A DNA stretch of 64,000 bases, taken from Croceitalea dokdonensis DOKDO 023 (GTDB lineage Bacteria; Bacteroidota; Bacteroidia; Flavobacteriales; Flavobacteriaceae). Each line of letters begins with the position of its first letter. Within the stretch, counting starts at the first letter, position 1. Positions 50,440 to 59,365 of this stretch are shown here, piece by piece. The stretch spans positions 434,001 through 498,000 of the forward strand of contig NZ_LDJX01000002.1 of the NCBI RefSeq assembly GCF_001306415.1, given 5' to 3'. Position numbers and translations under genes: made by a program. Below the pieces are notes generated by a model. That model saw only the letters and a program-made list of their open reading frames with translations, was not told the origin of the DNA and ran no database searches.

Positions 50440-52116
50440 ATGACCAGCTTCATGTCCAATAAGTTTTCAAGGCTTTTTTTTATTTTTCTGGGAATCCTTT
50501 TTGTCCTTAACCTCATCCAAGGCTCCGTTACGGAACTGTTGTATGACGAGGCTTATTATTGGTACTATGCCCAAGATTTAAGTTGGGGGTATTTTGACCA
50601 TCCGCCCATGGTGGCCTTCCTCATTTGGTTGAGCAGCCTAGTGTTTGACGGTGAAATGGGCGTTCGGTTTATGAGCTGTGTTTTAGGAATTGGTACCGTA
50701 AGCATCCTATGGCTATTGATTGAAGACCCAAAAAAGAAACAATATATCCCACATTTTTTTTTACTTCTGTTTTCAATGACACTGTTTAATGCCTACGGCT
50801 TTTTAACATTGCCAGACACGCCCTTGTTATTTTTCACGGCCCTTTTTTTACTGGTTTATAAGCGGTTCATCTCCAATCCCACTTGGCCTAAGGCCTTGGT
50901 CCTAGGGTTGGTCATGGCGTGTTTAATGTACAGTAAATACCACGCAGTTTTAGTTATTCTTTTTACCCTGCTATCCAATATAAGCCTGCTAAAAAACAAA
51001 TATGCCTGGGTGGCCGTGCTATGTTCCTTGGCCTGTTACAGCCCACATTTTTTATGGCTATACCAAAATGACTTTGTGAGTTTGGAATACCATATCTCCG
51101 AGCGTCCCAACCAACCGTATTCTTTTTCTGGTTTTACCCTTGGGTATCTCCTAAATTTACTAGTGAATTTTGGTTTGCTTTTTCCTTGGTTTTACTACGC
51201 ACTTTTCACTGCAAAACCTAAAGATAAATTCACTAAAGCCCTTGTATACGTAACTTTTGGGGTCATTCTGTTTTTCTTTTTATCCACCTTCCATAGACGA
51301 AGCCAGGCACAATGGGTCATTGTCATCTGTATTCCCATGGCCATTTTGGCCTACCAACTTTTACTGGACAATGCCAAGGCAAGAAAATGGATGTTTGGCT
51401 TATCTATCGCAAGCCTGGTGCTGCTTTGCTACGCAAGGGCATGGTTGGTTTACCAACCTTTATTACCCAAAATATTTGAGACCCATGGCACCGAAAATTG
51501 GGTCCATACGCTAAACCGCAAAGTTGAGAATGTGCCCGTGGTTTTTGAAAATAGCTATAGGACCTCATCCATGTACCATTTTTATTCCGGTGAACCCTCC
51601 TTCTCCCTTAATAATATTTTTTACAGAAGAAACCAGTACTCCATTGATGCATCTGAGGCTAAAATACAGGGGAAACGCATTGCTTACGTGACCAAATATG
51701 CGGACTCTGGGGATTTTTATTTTTATTATCCGGATGGCACCAAAATGTTTGTGAAATACAAAGATAATTTTAAGAGTTACCGCAGACTCAAAGGCTTTTT
51801 TGACCAAAACCAAGTAAAACGCAACAAAGCGCCACAGCTCCTTAAGGTGTATAATCCTTATGCAGAAAAAATACCTTTGGATCAACTGGTTTTTAGGTTG
51901 GCTTTTTTAAACGCCTACAAACAAATACAAGAGACCCAAACCATTACAATACAACCTGTGGAGGAAAACACCCTTGTTTTAAAACCTAGGGACACTACTG
52001 AATTTAGCTTTCGACTGCCCGCCCATAAAACCAAAAAGCCACAGTTTGTAAAGTTTTCAATTTCTGAGTTTGGACTTCCTACAGGAATCAACAGCCCTAG
52101 CATCCCCTTGGACTAA
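50440..52116 (+). CDS. GT39-type membrane glycosyltransferase (ArnT/PMT-like)
   Basis: 558 residues. An ATG at 50452 is a plausible alternative start. The N-terminal motif LLYDEAYYWYYAQDLSWGYFDHPP contains the catalytic Asp-Glu of the ArnT/PMT fold. About eleven membrane helices follow up to residue 330, then a soluble C-terminal part. Such enzymes transfer a sugar from polyprenyl phosphate to lipid or protein on the periplasmic side. Divergent from the DPM1-like gene, which probably supplies its donor. Its stop overlaps the start of the DUF4271 gene by one base (TAATG). Confidence 0.88.
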   Translation: MTSFMSNKFSRLFFIFLGILFVLNLIQGSVTELLYDEAYYWYYAQDLSWGYFDHPPMVAFLIWLSSLVFDGEMGVRFMSCVLGIGTVSILWLLIEDPKKKQYIPHFFLLLFSMTLFNAYGFLTLPDTPLLFFTALFLLVYKRFISNPTWPKALVLGLVMACLMYSKYHAVLVILFTLLSNISLLKNKYAWVAVLCSLACYSPHFLWLYQNDFVSLEYHISERPNQPYSFSGFTLGYLLNLLVNFGLLFPWFYYALFTAKPKDKFTKALVYVTFGVILFFFLSTFHRRSQAQWVIVICIPMAILAYQLLLDNAKARKWMFGLSIASLVLLCYARAWLVYQPLLPKIFETHGTENWVHTLNRKVENVPVVFENSYRTSSMYHFYSGEPSFSLNNIFYRRNQYSIDASEAKIQGKRIAYVTKYADSGDFYFYYPDGTKMFVKYKDNFKSYRRLKGFFDQNQVKRNKAPQLLKVYNPYAEKIPLDQLVFRLAFLNAYKQIQETQTITIQPVEENTLVLKPRDTTEFSFRLPAHKTKKPQFVKFSISEFGLPTGINSPSIPLD

Positions 52117-52772
52117 TGGAAAGTATCTACCGAAACATAGTGCACCTAGACGGATTCACAATTGCCATGACCGTTTCATTGGCACTTTTGGCATTGGCAA
52201 AAAGTATGTTCCCAAGTTCTTTTTCCTCTTTCATTATCCTGCCTTTTAATGACAAATATGTGAAACTCACAAAAGACAAAGGGAAAATACGGAGCGGTTT
52301 TCATGTATTGCTCACCCTCTTTCAACTGCTTAATTTTTCCTTGTTCTGTTTTCTTTCCAATAATATCCTTAATGGACACCAAATTGATTTTTATCCCTTG
52401 GTGTTCTGGATCATGTTTGCAGGATTGCTATTTTTTGTGCTTGTCAAAATTGTGCTCCAATTTGGTAACGGTTATTTTTTTCAAAACCAATCCTTGATGA
52501 CCAACCTTATTTTTGAAAAACTGAGCTATTTTAATTACAGTGGGCTCATTGCTTTTTTTGGCAACATCATCCTTACCTATATTTTTATTCAATCAGTTCC
52601 TACGATTTATATAATTTTCTTACTTATTGCCATGGTAAATCTCATTGGTATTGTAAATACCTTGAGAAACCGGCAAAAGTTAATTCTTAGCAACTTAATC
52701 TATTTTATTTTGTACCTTTGCGCACTCGAAATTTCACCCTTGGTGATACTTATTAGTTTTCTAAAAGACTGA
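52116..52772 (+). CDS. DUF4271 integral membrane protein
   Basis: 218 residues with about six membrane helices (AMTVSLALLALAKSMFPSSF, LLTLFQLLNFSLFCFLS, LVFWIMFAGLLFFVLVKIVL, YSGLIAFFGNIILTYIFI, TIYIIFLLIAMVNLIGIV, LIYFILYLCALEISPLVIL). It belongs to DUF4271, a Bacteroidota-restricted membrane family typically placed, as here, directly before hemD. Function unknown. It overlaps the GT39 gene by one base and lies 5 bases before hemD. Confidence 0.88.
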   Translation: MESIYRNIVHLDGFTIAMTVSLALLALAKSMFPSSFSSFIILPFNDKYVKLTKDKGKIRSGFHVLLTLFQLLNFSLFCFLSNNILNGHQIDFYPLVFWIMFAGLLFFVLVKIVLQFGNGYFFQNQSLMTNLIFEKLSYFNYSGLIAFFGNIILTYIFIQSVPTIYIIFLLIAMVNLIGIVNTLRNRQKLILSNLIYFILYLCALEISPLVILISFLKD

Positions 52773-52777
52773 TTCTT

Positions 52778-53524
52778 ATGAAAGTAAAAACGATTTTAGT
52801 CTCACAGCCCGAGCCAAAAATGGAAAACTCCCCATATGCCAGACTCATAGAGAAATCCAAGGTAAAAGTGGACTTTAGACCCTTTATCCATGTAGAAGGT
52901 GTTGATGCTAAAAACGTTCGCCAACAAAAGATAGATTTAAAGGATTTTACCGCCATAATCTTAACCAGCAGAAACGCTGTGGACCACTTTTTTAGAATTG
53001 CTGATGAAATGCGGTTTAAAGTGCCAGACTCCATGAAATATTTTTGCCAATCAGAGGCGGTAGCCTACTATCTGCAGAAATATGTGGTGTACAGAAAGCG
53101 CAAAATATACGTGGGCAAGCGTTTGTTCAGTGAGTTGACCCCAATGTTTAAAAAATATAAAGACGAAAAGTTTTTGCTTCCCTCTTCGGACAGTTTAAAA
53201 CCAGATGTCCCTAAACTTCTTGATGAACTTAAACTAAGCTGGACTCGGGGGATTTTCTATAATACCGTGGTCAGCGATCTTTCTGATTTAAAAGAAGTAT
53301 ATTACGATGTCCTCGTTTTCTTTAGCCCGTCTGGAATAGAGTCATTACTCAAGAATTTTCCAGATTTTGAACAGAAGGATACCCGTATTGCCGTTTTTGG
53401 CAACAGTACCATTAATGCTGCCACAGAGGCTGGTCTGCGCATAGATATCAAAGCGCCTACACCGGAAACTCCGTCTATGACCATGGCGTTACAGAAATAC
53501 ATCACTGACGCCAATAAGGCATAA
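52778..53524 (+). CDS. hemD: Uroporphyrinogen-III synthase
   Basis: 248 residues in the HemD fold: TILVSQPEPKMENSPYARL, TAIILTSRNAVDHFFRIA, DVLVFFSPSGIESLLKNFPDF and RIAVFGNSTINAATEAGL are the expected conserved blocks. It closes hydroxymethylbilane into uroporphyrinogen III, the precursor of haem and sirohaem. The family varies strongly in sequence, but these blocks and the position behind DUF4271 are diagnostic in Bacteroidota. It ends in a strong terminator shared with the convergent gene. Confidence 0.92.
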   Translation: MKVKTILVSQPEPKMENSPYARLIEKSKVKVDFRPFIHVEGVDAKNVRQQKIDLKDFTAIILTSRNAVDHFFRIADEMRFKVPDSMKYFCQSEAVAYYLQKYVVYRKRKIYVGKRLFSELTPMFKKYKDEKFLLPSSDSLKPDVPKLLDELKLSWTRGIFYNTVVSDLSDLKEVYYDVLVFFSPSGIESLLKNFPDFEQKDTRIAVFGNSTINAATEAGLRIDIKAPTPETPSMTMALQKYITDANKA

Positions 53525-53543
53525 AACCAATTAGTTTTAGATA

Positions 53544-53580
53544 AAAAAAGCCCATGACAGCGAGTATCATGGGCTTTTTT
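53544..53580. terminator. Bidirectional intrinsic terminator
   Basis: AAAAAAGCCCATGA / TCATGGGCTTTTTT forms a 14-bp perfect stem around a nine-base loop, with A-run and T-run on the two sides, so it can stop transcription from both hemD (plus) and the glycogen-binding/HhH gene (minus). Confidence 0.9.
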
Positions 53581-53596
53581 TATTTGGTACGGCAAC

Positions 53597-54229
53597 TTAC
53601 TTTCCGCCGTCCAGCTTATCCTGTAACGTTTTTAGTTGCTCCCATTTCCCGGCAGCTGCCAATTTAGCTTGCTTGGGCCATGTGCCAGGTTTGTGCATGG
53701 TGTAGCGCGGGCCGGCTTCCCTCAATATTTTTTTGAGTTGGGCCACCTTGGCCTTCCCTAGATCGTTAAAGGTATGGATGCCGTTATCCCCCAATATGCC
53801 AGCTATTTTTGGACCAATCCCTTCAATTTTCCTTAAATCGTCCTTGACTATCTTCTTGGCCGTTTTAGCCTTGGCCACACTTGCCTTTTTTGGTGCCACC
53901 TTGGTTTTTTTGACCGTGGTCAAATCTACCACACAATTATCTATGCCATAAAAGGGAGAAGGCACATAGGCATCGGCAGACTCATCATTAAACCACATAA
54001 AATCGCGGTTTACATACCTAAACTCATACTTTTGACCGATTTCCAACTCAACCGTTTTGGTATAGTTACCACGCTTTTTCTCCAGTTGAAAATCAGGGTC
54101 GGCCATCTGCCAATTATTAAAATCGCCCAAAACAAAGACGTCAGCCTCGGATGGATTATGCTTTTCATTGATTTTAAAGGTGACCTCAGCCTTCTTTCCA
54201 GAGGTTTTTGTTTTCTTTGTAATTGCCAT
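53597..54229 (-). CDS. AMPK-type glycogen-binding (CBM48) domain fused to helix-hairpin-helix domain
   Basis: 210 residues, cytoplasmic. Residues about 14-105 are an early-set/CBM48-like sandwich: AEVTFKINEKHNPSEADVFVLGDFNNW, YEFRYVNRDFMWFND and YVPSPFYGIDNCVVDL. A Lys/Ala-rich linker (TKVAPKKASVAKAKTAKK) resembles histone-H1-like tails. The C-terminal 75 residues are a helix-hairpin-helix module (LRKIEGIGPKIAGILGDNGIHTFNDLGKA), as in DUF4332 and ribosomal or nucleic-acid-binding proteins. A carbohydrate-binding fold joined to a DNA/RNA-binding module is an odd pairing; function is unknown. Confidence 0.85.
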   Translation of the reverse strand: MAITKKTKTSGKKAEVTFKINEKHNPSEADVFVLGDFNNWQMADPDFQLEKKRGNYTKTVELEIGQKYEFRYVNRDFMWFNDESADAYVPSPFYGIDNCVVDLTTVKKTKVAPKKASVAKAKTAKKIVKDDLRKIEGIGPKIAGILGDNGIHTFNDLGKAKVAQLKKILREAGPRYTMHKPGTWPKQAKLAAAGKWEQLKTLQDKLDGGK

Positions 54230-54349
54230 ACTTCTTAAGTTAGTGACCTACAAAAATACAGGTACAACTAATTTAAAATCAACTATTAAGGTTAATTAAT
54301 TGTTGTCATTTGTTTACGGTAATATCACCGCCGTGCCCAAAAGTTCGGC

Positions 54350-55966
54350 TTAAAAGGCGTACCGTTGCGGTCCACCACGACGAATTTCCTCATTGGCATC
54401 AGCCTCAAACTTTTTAAAGTTTTCCCGGAAGGCGTTAGATAACTTAAAGGCCGTCTTGTAATAGGCCTCATCATCATTCCAAGTGGCCCTTGGACTCAAT
54501 ACTTTGGTAGGGACTCCAGGACACGACCTTGGTTGCGCCACTCCAAAAACCGAATGGATATGGTAGGCATCATAACTGTACAGCCCCAAATCACCGTTAA
54601 GGACGGCACTTATCATGGCCCGGGTATATTTTAATTTCATCCTGGTTCCCACGCCATACGGTCCTCCGGTCCAACCCGTATTCACCAACCATACGTCTAC
54701 CCCGGACTCAATCATTTTTTTACTGAGCATTTCCGCATACTTTGCAGGGTGCAGGGGCATAAAAGGTGCTCCAAAACAGGCCGAGAATGAAGGCTGTGGT
54801 TCTACCACACCAGCTTCCGTTCCCGCAACTTTGGCCGTATATCCAGATATAAAATGGTAGGCTGCTTGCGATGGTGTCAATTTGGAAATGGGAGGTAGTA
54901 CCCCAAATGCATCCGCCGTTAAAAAGAACACATTTTTAACATTTTCCCCTATGGAAGGTTCCTGTATATTTTTAATATGATAAATAGGATAGCTTACCCT
55001 TGTATTCTGCGTAATACTGGTATCCGTAAAGTCCACCTCGCCAGAATCATCAAGGATTACATTTTCTAAAATGGCCCCTTTTTTAATGGCACCATAAATT
55101 TCTGGTTCGTTTTCTTTTGAAAGGTTGATGACCTTGGCGTAACAACCCCCTTCAAAATTAAAAACAGTGTTTTTTGAAGTCCAGCCATGTTCATCATCAC
55201 CAATTAATTTTCTGTTTGGGTCAGTGGACAAGGTAGTTTTTCCTGTGCCAGATAATCCAAAGAAAATAGCAGTATCCCCGCCTTTACCAACATTTGCGGA
55301 ACAATGCATGGGCAAGGTGTTCTTAAACACGGGTAAAATGAAATTTAGGGCAGAGAAAATTCCCTTTTTTATTTCACCGGTATAGCCCGTGCCACCAATT
55401 AACGCAATTTTCCTTGAAAAGTTAAGAATGGCAAAATTGTGCTGTCTGGTCTTATCCACTTTGGGGTCTGCCATAAATCCGGGCGCATTTATAACTGTCC
55501 ACTCTGGGGCAAAACCTTCAAGCTCTTCCTCAGTGGGCCGCAAGAACATATTGTAAGCAAACATATTGGACCAAGGATATTCATTGATTACCCTAATGTT
55601 TAAACGATACTCCTTTTCTGCGCAGGCATAGGCATCCCTTACAAAGAGTTCCTTTTTATTTAAATAAGCAATGACTTTTTTATGTAAGGCATCAAAATCA
55701 TCGGCGGCAAAGGGAATATTGATATTGCCCCACCAAACTTTATCTGCCGTGATGTCATCTTTAACAATAAAACGATCTAGGGGTGAACGCCCCGTGAACT
55801 CCCCCGTATTTACCGCCAATGCTCCCAAAGAGGACTCCACGCCCATATCCTTTGCAATGGTCATATCATGAAGTTGGTCTGAGCTAAGCTGATAGTGAAT
55901 ATTGTGGTGTGCAATTCCCAGATCCTGAAGCGAAATCGATTTCGTAGTTTGGGCATTTAAAGCCAT
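54350..55966 (-). CDS. pckA: Phosphoenolpyruvate carboxykinase (ATP)
   Basis: 538 residues from ATG at 55966. The P-loop is GLSGTGKTTLS, with the metal site LIGDDEHGW, the oxaloacetate-binding RSPLDRFIV segment near the N-terminus and the ATP-specific region around FSACFGAPFMPLHP. It converts oxaloacetate to phosphoenolpyruvate and CO2 using ATP and starts gluconeogenesis in the cytoplasm. The gene stands alone between the CBM48-HhH and DUF423 genes on the same strand. Confidence 0.97.
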   Translation of the reverse strand: MALNAQTTKSISLQDLGIAHHNIHYQLSSDQLHDMTIAKDMGVESSLGALAVNTGEFTGRSPLDRFIVKDDITADKVWWGNINIPFAADDFDALHKKVIAYLNKKELFVRDAYACAEKEYRLNIRVINEYPWSNMFAYNMFLRPTEEELEGFAPEWTVINAPGFMADPKVDKTRQHNFAILNFSRKIALIGGTGYTGEIKKGIFSALNFILPVFKNTLPMHCSANVGKGGDTAIFFGLSGTGKTTLSTDPNRKLIGDDEHGWTSKNTVFNFEGGCYAKVINLSKENEPEIYGAIKKGAILENVILDDSGEVDFTDTSITQNTRVSYPIYHIKNIQEPSIGENVKNVFFLTADAFGVLPPISKLTPSQAAYHFISGYTAKVAGTEAGVVEPQPSFSACFGAPFMPLHPAKYAEMLSKKMIESGVDVWLVNTGWTGGPYGVGTRMKLKYTRAMISAVLNGDLGLYSYDAYHIHSVFGVAQPRSCPGVPTKVLSPRATWNDDEAYYKTAFKLSNAFRENFKKFEADANEEIRRGGPQRYAF

Positions 55967-56038
55967 ATAGTTTAGTTTTTTGTAGTGCAAAGCTAAAAAA
56001 ATATAACCCTTTACACTTTAGATTATTGTTTTAAAACC

Positions 56039-56422
56039 TTATTTCCTAGATAAAACGTTGTAAAGCAAAACCCCCCAAGCGGCAATGAGCAGCGTACCGC
56101 CTATGGGCGTTATAAAACCTATTTTTTTAAAATCGAATGAGGTCAATACATTGGTGGCCAGTAAGTAAATAGAGCCCGAAAAGAATATTAAACCAAATAC
56201 CACCAAGTAAAAAACCGTTGTTTTTACCGTAGTGGCCACGTTGGGCAGGGCACTCAACAGCATTAAAAACAAAGCGTGGTACATTTGATATTTTACGCCA
56301 GTCTCAAACGTATTGATTTCTTCCGGACCAATCACTTTTTTTAAACCATGTGCCCCAAATGCCCCCAAAATCACTGCCAAAACCCCAAATACTAAACCCG
56401 TAGCCAAAATTGTTTTGTTCAT
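56039..56422 (-). CDS. DUF423 membrane protein
   Basis: 127 residues with four membrane helices (ILATGLVFGVLAVILGAFGAHGLKK, YHALFLMLLSALPNVA, VFYLVVFGLIFFSGSIYLLA, ITPIGGTLLIAAWGVLLY). The GAFGAHGLK and GSIYLL motifs are those of DUF423, a widespread inner-membrane family of unknown function. It is divergent from the saccharopine dehydrogenase gene. Confidence 0.9.
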   Translation of the reverse strand: MNKTILATGLVFGVLAVILGAFGAHGLKKVIGPEEINTFETGVKYQMYHALFLMLLSALPNVATTVKTTVFYLVVFGLIFFSGSIYLLATNVLTSFDFKKIGFITPIGGTLLIAAWGVLLYNVLSRK

Positions 56423-56501
56423 AACTCAATCCTTTCAATCTTTTAAAAATATAACAATTTGATATCTTTAAGCCTATAAAATACAAAGGTAACCTAATCT
56501 T

Positions 56502-57875
56502 ATGATGCGAAAAATTTTGCTGATCGGCGCAGGAAAGTCCACCTCTTACCTCATTGATTATTTTTTGGCCAAAGCTCCTATGGAAAATCTAAAATTGACC
56601 ATTGGGGACCTAGACCCACAGACCATAAGCGAAAAAGTTCGTTCCCACGAACATTGTGAAGTCATTACCTTGGATGTCTTTAACCAAACAGATAGAAAAA
56701 AAGCTATTGAGGGCTCTGATATTGTGGTGTCCATGTTGCCAGCTCGTTTTCATATACAAGTAGCCAAGGACTGTATAACCTATTCCAAACATTTGGTGAC
56801 GGCCTCTTATGTAAGTAATGAGATTAGGGAATTAGATGCCGAGGTAAAAAAGAAAGGGTTGGTATTTATGAACGAGATTGGGCTAGATCCAGGAATAGAC
56901 CATATGAGTGCCATGGAAGTGTTGGACCGTGTCCGCGAGCAAGGTGCCAAAATGCTGTTGTTCGAGTCTTTTACCGGTGGTCTGGTAGCACCAGAAAGCG
57001 ATGATAACCTTTGGAACTACAAATTTACTTGGAATCCCAGAAACGTGGTAGTCGCAGGCCAAGGGGGTGCCGCGAAATTTATCCAAGAAGGAACCTATAA
57101 GTACATTCCCTACCACAAGCTGTTTAGACGAACAGAGTTTTTAGAAGTAGAAGGCTTTGGTAAATTTGAGGCTTATGCCAATAGGGATTCGCTGTGGTAC
57201 CGCGAGGCTTACGGATTACATGATGTTCTGACCTTGTATAGGGGAACCATGCGCCGGGTAGGCTTCTCCAAAGCTTGGAACATGTTTGTACAGTTAGGGA
57301 TGACGGATGATACCTATATCATTGAAAATTCTAAAGGCATGTCGTATCGGGAGTTCGTTAATTTATTCCTCCCCTACTCCCCTACGGATTCTGTGGAACT
57401 AAAGTTAAGGCATTACCTAAAAATAGACCAAGACGATATCATGTGGGAAAAATTGTTGGACCTTGACTTGTTTGATGGCACAAAGAAAATTCAGAAAGCA
57501 CAGGCCACCCCAGCTCAGGCGCTGCAGGAAATCCTTGAAACCAAATGGAGCCTAAAACCTGAGGAAAAGGATATGATCGTCATGTACCACAAGTTTGGTT
57601 TTGAACTCAATGGGGTAAAACAACAGATTGATGCCAACATGGTAGTGCTCGGTGAAACAAGCACCCATACCGCCATGGCAAAAACAGTTGGCCTACCGGT
57701 AGCCATGGCTACCCTTCAAATCCTAAATAAGAAAATCACCACAGCTGGGGTGCAAATCCCCATTTCAAGGGAGGTTTATCAACCGATATTAAAGGAGTTG
57801 GCTACATACGGTGTCACTTTTAATGAATTTGAGGTACCGTACTTGGGATATAATCCAGATTCCATCGCAGGCTAA
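56502..57875 (+). CDS. Saccharopine dehydrogenase family protein
   Basis: 457 residues (second ATG 3 bases in). The N-terminal Rossmann domain starts KILLIGAGKSTSYLIDYF and includes GSDIVVSMLPARFHIQVAK. The middle motif FMNEIGLDPGIDHMSAMEV and the C-terminal part HTAMAKTVGLPVAMA are those of the Lys9/LYS1-type saccharopine dehydrogenases. These enzymes oxidise saccharopine in lysine degradation (or synthesis). An Lrp regulator and alanine dehydrogenase lie close downstream, suggesting an amino-acid-use neighbourhood. Confidence 0.9.
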   Translation: MMRKILLIGAGKSTSYLIDYFLAKAPMENLKLTIGDLDPQTISEKVRSHEHCEVITLDVFNQTDRKKAIEGSDIVVSMLPARFHIQVAKDCITYSKHLVTASYVSNEIRELDAEVKKKGLVFMNEIGLDPGIDHMSAMEVLDRVREQGAKMLLFESFTGGLVAPESDDNLWNYKFTWNPRNVVVAGQGGAAKFIQEGTYKYIPYHKLFRRTEFLEVEGFGKFEAYANRDSLWYREAYGLHDVLTLYRGTMRRVGFSKAWNMFVQLGMTDDTYIIENSKGMSYREFVNLFLPYSPTDSVELKLRHYLKIDQDDIMWEKLLDLDLFDGTKKIQKAQATPAQALQEILETKWSLKPEEKDMIVMYHKFGFELNGVKQQIDANMVVLGETSTHTAMAKTVGLPVAMATLQILNKKITTAGVQIPISREVYQPILKELATYGVTFNEFEVPYLGYNPDSIAG

Positions 57876-58020
57876 TACCGCCCACTGATGCCATAAGACG
57901 GCTGCATCATCATGCGATCACAAATGTTTGTGGATATACTAGTTCCAAAGCATATTTGGGTAATGATATTTCCAAAACCCCTCATTAGCCTTATTTTAGC
58001 CATACATTAAAGGTTAAATA

Positions 58021-58491
58021 ATGAATAAGCCTAACAGTCTTGTGAAGTTAGATGGTATCGACAAAAAAATATTAAGGTTTCTGATGAAGGATGCCAGAAG
58101 GCCTATTTTAGAAATTGCCAGAAATATCGGTATTTCTGGTGCTGCCATCCACCAACGGCTAAAAAAACTGGAGGCCTCTGGTTTATTATCGGGCTCTAAG
58201 TTTGTGATCAACCCAAAAGTATTGGGCTATACCACAATGGCCTATATTGGCATCTTTTTAGACAAGGCCATGTCCAATCCCAGAGCGGTAAAGGCATTGG
58301 AGAAAATCCCCGAAGTCTTGGAATGCCATTACACCACGGGCAACTGGTCCATCCTTATTAAAGTATTGTGCAAGGACAATGAGCATCTCATGCATTTACT
58401 GAACAAGGAAATTCAGCAGATTGAAGGGGTTTCCCGTACGGAAACCTTTATTTCCTTAAACCAGCAAATAAACAGACAGATCAGTATATAA
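58021..58491 (+). CDS. Lrp/AsnC family transcriptional regulator
   Basis: 156 residues. The N-terminal helix-turn-helix reads LDGIDKKILRFLMKDARRPILEIARNIGISGAAIHQRLKKLEASG and the C-terminal effector (RAM) domain includes VLECHYTTGNWSILIKV. Lrp proteins sense amino acids and control their metabolism. It sits 145 bases after saccharopine dehydrogenase and ends in an intrinsic terminator; its targets may be the neighbouring saccharopine and alanine dehydrogenase genes (inference). Confidence 0.93.
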   Translation: MNKPNSLVKLDGIDKKILRFLMKDARRPILEIARNIGISGAAIHQRLKKLEASGLLSGSKFVINPKVLGYTTMAYIGIFLDKAMSNPRAVKALEKIPEVLECHYTTGNWSILIKVLCKDNEHLMHLLNKEIQQIEGVSRTETFISLNQQINRQISI

Positions 58492-58492
58492 A

Positions 58493-58521
58493 AAAAGTCC
58501 CATGGAAACCCTGGGACTTTT
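58493..58521 (+). terminator. Intrinsic terminator after the Lrp regulator
   Basis: AAAAGTCCCA / TGGGACTTTT stem of 10 bp with a nine-base loop, beginning within 2 bases of the stop codon; it can also act for the convergent zinc peptidase gene. Confidence 0.85.
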
Positions 58522-58544
58522 CATTACGCAATTTATCTTTTTTA

Positions 58545-59243
58545 TCAATCGCGGCTAGCCACCTTCATCGCAAAGTACAATAGGGTTGCCAGCGCTCCTA
58601 TAGCTGCGACCACATAGGTCCTAGCGGCCCACTTTAGCGCATCTTCCGCTCCTGCATATTCTTCTTGGCTCACCATATTCTTATTTTTTAACCATGCCAA
58701 AGCCCTGTTACTGGCATCATATTCTACTGGCAAGGTTACAAAGCTGAACAAGGTACCAATGCCATACATGGCAACCCCGGCCCAAGCAATAGTACCGCCT
58801 ATCGCAGTTGTTCCCATTAAGGCCAAACCGCCAAAAATGACCCACATGGACATATTAGAGGTTAATTTTAAAATAGGCACCATTTTAGAACGCATTTGCA
58901 ACCAACTATAGGCCTGTGCGTGCTGTACGGCATGCCCTACCTCATGGGCAGCAACCGCTGCAGCAGCTGCATTTCTTTGGGCGTAGACGCCTTCACTGAG
59001 GTTTACGGTCTTATTGGCAGGGTTGTAGTGATCGGACAACATCCCCGGGGTTGATACCACCTTTACATCCCTAATACCATGGTCATCCAACATTTTTTGG
59101 GCAATCTCCGCTCCGCTCATCCCATTTCTTAACTGCACTTTGGAATAGTGCTTAAACTTACTTTTTAAACGGCTACTGACCAACATGCTAAAAAGGCCAA
59201 AAGCCCCAGCGATAATAATGTAACCCATATCAAATCCAAACAT
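58545..59243 (-). CDS. YugP-like neutral zinc metallopeptidase, membrane
   Basis: 232 residues with an N-terminal membrane helix (YIIIAGAFGLFSMLVSSRL) and two more in the C-terminal half. The active site is AAVAAHEVGHAVQHA (HExxH), with the upstream motif LSDHYNPANKTVNLSEGVY of the YugP family. It is an integral inner-membrane protease, presumably involved in protein quality control. Length and layout match the family. Confidence 0.9.
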   Translation of the reverse strand: MFGFDMGYIIIAGAFGLFSMLVSSRLKSKFKHYSKVQLRNGMSGAEIAQKMLDDHGIRDVKVVSTPGMLSDHYNPANKTVNLSEGVYAQRNAAAAAVAAHEVGHAVQHAQAYSWLQMRSKMVPILKLTSNMSMWVIFGGLALMGTTAIGGTIAWAGVAMYGIGTLFSFVTLPVEYDASNRALAWLKNKNMVSQEEYAGAEDALKWAARTYVVAAIGALATLLYFAMKVASRD

Positions 59244-59308
59244 AGTAGTAGTTTTTATGTATTAAAGATAACTTGTTTTCCTAAATTTTATGCTTGGTAT
59301 AAAACAAA

Positions 59309-59344
59309 AACCCCGCCAATTTTAAAAAATATATTGGCGGGGTT
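59309..59344 (-). terminator. Intrinsic terminator after alanine dehydrogenase
   Basis: AACCCCGCCAAT / ATTGGCGGGGTT, a perfect 12-bp stem with a 12-base A/T loop. On the minus strand it is followed by TTTTG and TTTT, 22 bases past the ald stop. Confidence 0.9.
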
Positions 59345-59365
59345 AAAAAGCTGACAAAATGTACG

